Shown: in pieces, positions 37,301 to 46,300 of the stretch | Position numbering within the stretch: the stretch's first letter is position 1 | Layout: each line of letters opens with the position of its first letter | NCBI GenBank assembly: GCA_039105265.1 | Contig: JAPFFF010000014.1 | Coordinates: 1,178,001 to 1,242,000, forward strand | Length of the DNA: 64,000 nt | Source of the DNA: Tritrichomonas musculus | Taxonomy: Eukaryota > Parabasalia > Tritrichomonadida > Tritrichomonadidae | Direction: 5' to 3' | Position numbers and translations under genes: made by a program | The notes under the pieces: generated by a model | Database searches by the model: none | Seen by the model: only the letters and a program-made list of their open reading frames with translations | What the model was told of the DNA's origin: nothing

Positions 37301-40300
37301 GAGGCCACGGATGCCATTGCTAAGATGGACGTCTCTTTCAACAATGTCGGCACGTTCGTCATCGCTCTTGTTAGGAATGATTCCACGGATCTTATCAGCG
37401 AATGCCTTGTCGTACTTGCTCAAGTTGTCACGGTCTTGTTCGGCATGTTGAGCACGATCTTGTAGCTCACTGAGTCTGTTGTTGAGGTTGTTCTTCTCGC
37501 TTTCAAGTCCGTTCTTGGTGTTCTCGAGATCGTTGATACGGTTGTTGAGGTTGTTTCTTTCATTTTCAAGGCCGTTCTTGGTGTTTTCGAGATCATTGAC
37601 GCGTCCTTGTAAGTTGTTACGTTCGTTTTCAAGTCCGTTCTTAGTGTTTTCGAGGTCATTGATACGGTTGTTGAGGTTGTTTCTTTCATTTTCAAGTCCG
37701 TTCTTGGTGTTTTCGAGATCATTTACACGTCCTTGTAAGTTGTTTCTTTCATTTTCAAGTCCATTCTTGGCGTTTTCGAGATCGTTGATGCGGTTGTTGA
37801 GGTTGTTGCGTTCGTTTTCAAGTCCGTTCTTGGTGTTTTCGAGGTCATTAACACGTCCTTGTAAGTTGTTACGTTCATTTTCAGTGTCATTCAAGCGTCT
37901 TTGTAAGTCGTCACGTTGTCTTTCATTGTCGTTCAACTTGCCTTGAAGATCGTCTCTTTCTCTGTCGCCTTGTTGTGCACGTTGTTCTAATTCGCCAACT
38001 CTGTTGTTAAGGCCGCCGTTTTCATTTTGTAAATCGTTGACCTTGTTCTGCAAGTTCTCGCTCAATGTCTGCAATTCAGCAATTCTGTTGTTGAGGTTGT
38101 TACGTTCGTTTTCGAGATCGTTCTTAGTGTTATTAAGATTGTTGCGTTCATTTTCAAGGTCATTCAATTTGCCTTGTAAGTTGTCGCGTTCGTTTTCGAG
38201 GTTGCTGATTTGGTTCTTGAGTTCTGGAATTTGGTTGTGGTCATCTTCAATTTGGTTCTTGATCCATGAGTCATCTCCACTCTTGAAGAAGCTACGAATG
38301 CCACTTGACAATTCTCCATCCTTGCGAACAAAGCCTGGAATCTCGTTGTCTGAGTTGTTCGGGAAGATTCCACGAACGTCGTCACTAAGATGGACGTCAT
38401 TTTCGATTACATCGACACGTTGATCGTCACTCATGTTTGGCAAGATCTTTCTGATTCTATCAGAGAATGACTTATCGTACTTGTTAAGATTGTCACGTTC
38501 TTTCTCGACTTGTTTGACAAGATTGTTCAAGTTTTGAAGATCATTCTTCAATTGGCCGATATTGTTGCTTAACCCACCATTTTCGTTTTGTAATTGAGCG
38601 ACTCTGTTATTGAGATTGTTTCTTTCATGCTCAAGTCCGTTCTTTATATCATTCAGAGTATTTCTTTCATTGACGGCTTGTTCTAATTTGCCTTGTAAGT
38701 CATTTCTTTGATTTTCAACGTCACTTAAGCGTCCTTGTAAGTTCTTCTTCTCATTTTCGACGTCATTCAACTTGTTCTGCAAGTTGTTTCTTTCATTTTC
38801 AGCTTGACATAGTCTTTCTTGCAAGTTCTTCTTTTCATTCTCGACTTTATTCAATTTGTCTTGTAAGTTGTTTCTGTCATTTTCTGTTTGACTCAATTTT
38901 TGTTGTAAGTTGTTCCTTTGATTTTCAATGTCATTTAATCGTCCTTGTAAATTATTTCTTTCATTTTCAACCTCATTTAATGATCTTTGTAAGTTGCTCT
39001 TATCATTTTGGGCGTTGTTTAATTCTTCTTGGATTCTGTTTCTTTGGTTTTCAACTTCATTTAATCGTCCTTGTAAGTTATTTCTTTCATTTTCAAGGTT
39101 GTGTAATTCGCCTTGTAAGTTGTTCTTTTCATTTTCAATCTTGTCAATTTGTTGTTCTAAGTTACGTTTATCAGTTTCGACTTGATTTAATTTGCCTTGT
39201 AAATTGTTCTTTTCACTTTCAACTTCATTCAAGTTTCCTTGTAATTTGTTCTTTTCATCTTCAAGCTTCTTGTAGTTGTTATCCAATTCATTCTTTTCAT
39301 CAGAAAGTTTGTTGATCTTGTCATTTAATTCATTCTTGTCTTTCTCAAGTTGTTTAGCTCTGTTATGATGATCATTCTTTTCGGCTTCAAGTTTCATGTA
39401 ACTGTTACTCAAGTCATTCTTTTCATTTTCTAATTGAATGTTTCTTTCTTTAACGTTCTTGTTTTCATTTTCTAAGTTGTCAATTGAGTTAATCAGGTCG
39501 TCTCTTTCTTCTTCATTTGACTTCTGGATATCAAGGATCAAATCAGTGATACGTTGAGAGAGATCAGTTGATTGATTTCTTAATTTTTCAATCATTTCAA
39601 GATTGTCTTTCAGAGCTTGTAAAATATCCTTCTGACCATCAATGTGTAAAACTTCACGAATGTGTTTCTCTTCTTCCTTCAATTGATCAACATCGCCTTC
39701 AAGAGACTTGATTTGTTGTGTCTTTCTTTCATTTTCATTTTCAAGATTTTCAAGTGATTCTTGCTTCTCTTGAATTTCATTTTCTTTTTGTTGGATTTCA
39801 TCTTGAAGTGCTTCTGTCTTTTCATTCAATTCTTGGTTCTCAGCTTTAAGTTGGTCAACTTCGACACTTAATTCAATCCTTTGGCTCTCAAGTTGATCAA
39901 CTTGGTTAGAAAGAGTCTTGTTTTGTGATTCAGCTTGTTCGACTTTGCTTGTTAATTCATTGTTTTGAGTTTCGAGTTGATCAACTTTGTTGTTAAGTTC
40001 ATTCTTCTCATTTTCAAGTTGCTTGTTTCTGTTGTTTGCTCTTTCTTTCTCGTTCTCAAGTTGTTGTGCTTTCTGGCTCAAGTTGTGGTTCTCATTTTCA
40101 GACTCGTTCAGCTTGTTCTGAAGGTTGCTCTTGTCATTTTCAGCTTGGTTAAGACGTCCTTGTAAGTTGTTCTTGTCGTTTTCGGCATTGTTGAGACGAT
40201 TTTGAAGATTTGACTTGTCATTTTCAGACTCGTTCAAGCGTCCTTGTAAGTTGTTCTTGTCATTCTCAACTTGGTTGATACGACTCTGAAGGTTGCTCTT

Positions 40301-43300
40301 GTCATTCTCAGCTTGGTTAAGACGTCCTTGTAAGTTGTTCTTGTCGTTTTCGACATTGTTGAGACGGCTTTGAAGGTTGTACTTCTCGTTTTCAGACTCG
40401 TTCAAGCGTCCTTGTAAGTTGTTCTTGTCATTTTCAACTTGGTTGATACGATTCTGAAGGTTGTTCTTGTCATTCTCAACTTGGTTGATTCGATTCTGAA
40501 GGTTGCTCTTGTCATTTTCAGCTTGGTTAAGACGTCCTTGTAAGTTGTTCTTGTCGTTTTCGACATTGCTGAGACGGCTTTGAAGGTTGTACTTCTCGTT
40601 TTCTGAGTCGTTCAAGCGTCCTTGTAAGTTCTCTTTCTCGCTTTCAACTTGGTTGACGCGGTTTTGAAGGTTGTTCTTGGTGTTCTCGAGGTCGTTGATG
40701 CGGTTGTTGAGGTTGTTACGTTCATTTTCAAGTCCGTTCTTGGTGTTTTCGAGATCATTGACGCGTCCTCGTAAGTTGTTACGTTCGTTTTCAAGTCCGT
40801 TCTTAGCATTTTCAAGGTCATTAACGCGTCCTTGTAAGTTGTTCTTCTCGTTTTCAAGGCTGTTCTTAACGTTATTAAGATGATCACGTTCATTTTCAGT
40901 GTCATTCAATTTGCTTTGTAAGCTGCTCTTCTCGTTTTCGAGGTTGCTGAGATTGTTCTTGAGCTCTGGAATTTGGTTGTGGTCATCTTCAATTTGGTTC
41001 TTGATCCATGAGTCATCTCCGCTCTTGAAGAAGCCACGAATGCCACTTGACAATTCTCCATCCTTGCGAACAAAGCCTGGAATCTCGTGGTCTGCTGTGT
41101 TCGGGAAGATTCCGCGAACGTCGTTACTAAGATGGACATCACGATCAACTGTGTTGACACGTTCATCATCGGTCTTGTTAGGAACAATAGAACGGATACG
41201 ATCGGCGAATGGCTTGTCGTGTTGGTTCAAGTTGTCACGTTCTTGTTCGGCTTGTTGTGCGCGGTGTTCTAACTCGTTGACCTTGTTCTGCAAGTTTTCG
41301 CTCAATGATTGTAATTCGGAGACTCTGTTGTTGAGGTTGTTCTTCTCGTTTTCAAGGCCGTTCTTGTGATCATTCAAGCTGTTTCTTTCGTTTTCTAATT
41401 CGCCAATTCGGTGGTTAAGGCCGCCGTTTTCATTTTGTAATTCATTGATGCGGTTGTTGAGGTTGTTACGTTCGTTTTCAAGGCCGTTCTTAGCATCATT
41501 AAGGTTGTTACGTTCATTTTCGAGATCATTAACGCGTCCTTGTAAGTTGTTGCGCTCATTCTCAAGGCCGTTCTTGACATCGTTGAGGTGGTTGCGTTCA
41601 TTCTCGGTGTCATTCAATTTGCCTTGTAAGTTGTCGCGTTCGTTTTCGAGGTTGCTGATTTGGTTCTTGAGTTCTGGAATTTGGTTGTGGTCATCTTCAA
41701 TTTGGTTCTTGATCCATGAGTCATCTCCACTCTTGAAGAAACCACGAATGCCACTTGACAATTCTCCATCCTTGCGAACAAAGCCTGGAATCTCGTTGTC
41801 TGAGTTGTTCGGGAAGAGGCCACGGATTTGATCAGCAAATGCCTTGTCGTGTTGGTTCAAGTGGTCACGTTCTTGTTCGGCTTGTTGTGCACGTTGTTCT
41901 AATTCGCCAACCTTGTTCTGCAAGTTTTCGCTCAATGATTGTAATTCGGAGACTCTGTTGTTGAGGTTGTTCTTCTCGTTTTCAAGGCCGTTCTTGTGAT
42001 CATTCAAGCTGTTTCTTTCGTTTTCTAATTCGCCAATTCGGTGGTTAAGGCCGCCGTTTTCATTTTGTAATTCATTGATGCGGTTGTTGAGGTTGTTGCG
42101 TTCGTTTTCAAGGCCGTTCTTTGTGTTCTCGAGATCATTAACACGTCCTTGTAAGTTGTTACGTTCGTTTTCAAGTCCGTTCTTAGCATTTTCAAGGTCA
42201 TTAACGCGTCCTTGTAAGTTGTTGCGCTCGTTTTCAAGGCCGTTCTTGACATCGTTGAGGTGGTTGCGTTCATTCTCGGTGTCATTCAATTTGCCTTGTA
42301 AGTTGTCGCGTTCGTTTTCGAGGTTGCTGATTTGGTTCTTGAGTTCTGGAATTTGGTTGTGGTCATCTTCAATTTGGTTCTTGATCCATGAGTCATCGCC
42401 ACTCTTGAAGAAGCCACGAATGCCACTTGACAATTCTCCATCCTTGCGAACAAAGCCTGGAATCTCGTTGTCTGAGTTGTTCGGGAAGATTCCACGAACG
42501 TCGTTGCTAAGATGGACGTCTCTTTCAACAATGTCGGCACGTTCGTCATCGTTCTTGTCAAGAATGATTCCACGGATCTTATCAGCGAATGCCTTGTCGT
42601 ACTGTTGGAGGTCGTTTCTTTCCTTCTCAACTTGTTGGATTTGGTTCTGTAAGTTCTCGCTCAATGTCTGTAATTCAGAGACTCTGTTGTTGAGGTTGTT
42701 GCGTTCGTTTTCAAGGCCGTTCTTAGCATCATTAAGGTTGTTACGTTCATTTTCGAGATCATTAACGCGTCCTTGTAAGTTGTTGCGCTCATTCTCAAGG
42801 CCGTTCTTGACATCGTTGAGGTGGTTGCGTTCATTTTCGGTGTCATTCAATTTGCCTTGTAAGTTGTTATTCTCATTGGCAAGATTGTTCTTCTCGTTTT
42901 CGAGGTTGCTGATTTGGTTCTTGAGTTCTGGAATTTGGTTGTGGTCATCTTCAATTTGGTTCTTGATCCATGAGTCATCTCCACTCTTGAAGAAGCCACG
43001 AATGCCACTTGACAATTCCCCATCCTTGCGAACAAAGCCTGGAATTTCGTCATCTGCATTGTTCGGGAAGATTCCACGGATTTCATTGCTAAGTTTCGCA
43101 TTGCGTTCAATGATGTCATATCTTTCTTCATCATTCTTGTCTGGATGAAGTCCACGGATTTTGTCTGAGAATGCTTTGTGATTTTGATGAAGATCATTTC
43201 TTTCTTGTTCAACTTGTTGAACTTGATTTTCTAATTCGCCAATTCTGTTGTTAAGACCGCCGTTTTCATTTTGTAGATCGTTGATGCGGTTGTTGAGGTC

Positions 43301-46300
43301 GTTCTTCTCGTTTTCAAGTCCGCTCTTGGTGTTCTCGAGATCATTGACGCGTCCTTGTAAGTTGTTACGCTCATTCTCAAGTCCATTCTTAGCATTTTCA
43401 AGGTCATTAACGCGTCCTTGTAAGTTGTTCTTCTCGTTTTCAAGGCCGTTCTTAACGTCATTAAGGTGATTACGTTCATTTTCAGTGTCATTCAATTTGC
43501 CTTGTAAGCTGTTGCGTTCATTTTCTGTATCATTCAAGCGTCCTTGGAGATTGTTCTTCTCATTTTCGAGGTTGCTGATTTGGTTCTTGAGTTCTGGAAT
43601 TTGGTTGTGGTCATCTTCAATTTGGTTCTTGATCCATGAGTCATCTCCACTCTTGAAGAAGTCACGAATGCCACTTGACAATTCTCCATCCTTGCGAACA
43701 AAGCCTGGAATTTCGGTATCTGCTGTGTTCGGGAAGATTTCACGGATTTCGTTGCTAAGTTTGGCATTGCGTTCTATAATATCATATCTTTCATCATCAT
43801 TCTTATCTGGATGAAGTCCACGGATTTTATCTGAGAATGCCTTGTGGTTTTGTTGGAGATCATTTCTTTCTTGTTCAATTTGTTGAACTTGGCTTTGAGT
43901 ATTTTGAAGATCATTTTCTAATTCGCCAATCCTGTTGTTAAGACCTCCATTTTCATTCTGTAAGTCACTAACGCGGTTTTGTAAGTTTTCACTCAATGTC
44001 TGTAATTCAGAAATTCTGTTGTTGAGGTTGGTCTTTTCATTTTCAAGTCCGTTCTTGATTTCATTAAGATTGTTCTTTTCATTTTCAACTTCACTCAAGC
44101 GTCCTTGTAAGTCGTTGCGTTCGTTTTCGGTCTGGCTCAAACGATCTTGTAAGTTCTTCTTCTCATTTTCAACTTCGTCGAGATTTCTTTGCAAGTTGTT
44201 CTTTTCGGCCTCTGTTTCGTTGAGTCTGTTTTGTAAGTTTGTCTTTTCGTTTTCAATATCGCTTAATCGTCCTTGTAAGTTGTTCTTTTCGTTTTCGATT
44301 TCGTTCAACCTGTTTTGAAGGCTATTTCTGTCATTTTGGGCATCGTTTAATTGATTTTGTAAGGATTCTTTTTCTCTTTCAATATCGTTGATACGATTTT
44401 GTAAGTTGTTCTTTTCGTTCTCGATTTGACCCATCTTATCTTGTAATTGACCCTTTTCTGTTTCGACTTGTTGAATCTTGCCTTGTAAACTGTTTCTTTC
44501 TTCTTCAATGTCATGGATCTTACCTTGTAAGTTGTTTCTTTCATTTTCAACATCGTTTAATTTGCCTTGTAGGCTGTTCTTTTCTTCTTCAACTTGGCCA
44601 AGTCTGTTTTGAAGGTTGTTCTTCTCTTCTTCAACTTGTGCAAGGCGATTGTGGAGATTGTTTTGCTCATTGACAACTTCAGTGATTTGTCCTTTCAGGT
44701 TGTTGCTTTCATTCTGAGCATCACTTAAGCGGCCTTGTAAGCTGCTCTTCTCCTTCTCTGTATCATTCAATTTGCTTTGTAAGGTCTTCTTCTCGTTTTC
44801 TGAATCGTTCAAGCGGCCTTGTAAACTGCTCTTTTCATTTTCTGTATCGTTCAAGCGGCCTTGAAGACTGTTGCGTTCGTTTTCGGTATCATGAAGGCGA
44901 CCTCGAAGGCTATTCTTTTCGTTTTCGGTATCATTTAACTTGCCTTGGAGATCATTTCTTTCTCCTTCAACTTGATGAACCTGGTTTTGTAAGTTTTCAC
45001 TCAATGACTGTAATTCAGCAATTCTGTTGTTAAGGTTCGCTTTTTCATTCTCAAGATCTTTATGGCTGTCATTCAATTTGCCTTGTAAGTTGTCGCGTTC
45101 GTTTTCGAGGTTGCTGATTTGGTTCTTGAGTTCTGGAATTTGGTTGTGGTCATCTTCAATTTGGTTCTTGATCCATGAGTCATCTCCGCTCTTGAAGAAG
45201 CCGCGAATGCCACTTGACAATTCCCCATCCTTGCGAACAAAGCCTGGAATTTCGTCATCTGCATTGTTCGGGAAGATTCCACGGATTTCATTGCTAAGTT
45301 TCGCATTGCGTTCAATGATGTCATATCTTTCTTCATCATTCTTGTCTGGATGAAGTCCACGGATTTTGTCTGAGAATGCTTTGTGGGTTTGATGAAGATC
45401 ATTTCTTTCTTGTTCAACTTGTTGAACTTGATTTTCTAATTCGCCAATTCTGTTGTTAAGACCGCCGTTTTCATTTTGTAATTCATTGATGCGGTTTTGT
45501 AAGTTTTCGCTAAGTGTCTGTAATTCAGCAATTCTGTTGTTGAGATCAATACGTCCGTTTTCGGTGTCATTCAAGCGTCCTTGAAGATTGTTCTTCTCAT
45601 TTTCAAGTTCATTAACACGATTTTCAAGGTTGTTAATGTGGTTCTTGAGTTCTGGAATTTGGTTGTGGTCATCTTCAATTTGGTTCTTGATCCATGAGTC
45701 ATCGCCACTCTTGAAGAAGCCACGAATGCCACTTGACAATTCCCCATCCTTGCGAACAAAGCCTGGAATTTCGGTATCTGCATTGTTCGGGAAGATTCCA
45801 CGGATTTCGTTGCTAAGTTTCGCATTGCGTTCAATAATATCATATCTTTCATCATCGCTCTTATCTGGATGAAGTCCACGAATTCTGTCTGAGAATGCTT
45901 TGTGATATTGGTTAAGATCGCTCTGCTCAGATTCGAGACCTTTGACATGATTATGTAATTCTTGGGTTTCATTTTGTAATTCGCCAATCCTGTTGTTGAG
46001 ATTATTACGTTCGTTTTCAAGGTTGCTGATTTGATTCTTGAGTTCTGGAATTTGGTTGTGGTCATCTTCAATTTGGTTCTTGATCCATGAGTCATCTCCG
46101 CTCTTGAAGAAGCCGCGAATGCCACTTGACAATTCTCCATCCTTGCGAACAAAGCCTGGAATTTCGTCGTCTGCGTTGTTCGGGAAGATGCCACGGATTT
46201 CGTTGCTAAGTTTGGCATTTCTTTCAATGATGTTAAATTGTTCTTCATCGTTCTTTCCTGGATTGAGACCTCGGATTCTGTCTGAGAATGCTTTGTGAGT

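Noticed and set aside
35700-46200. CRISPR-like or satellite array in the repeat-rich 35-46 kb region
   Set aside because: The repeats are in frame within one gene, spacing is irregular and the intervening DNA is itself coding coiled coil.
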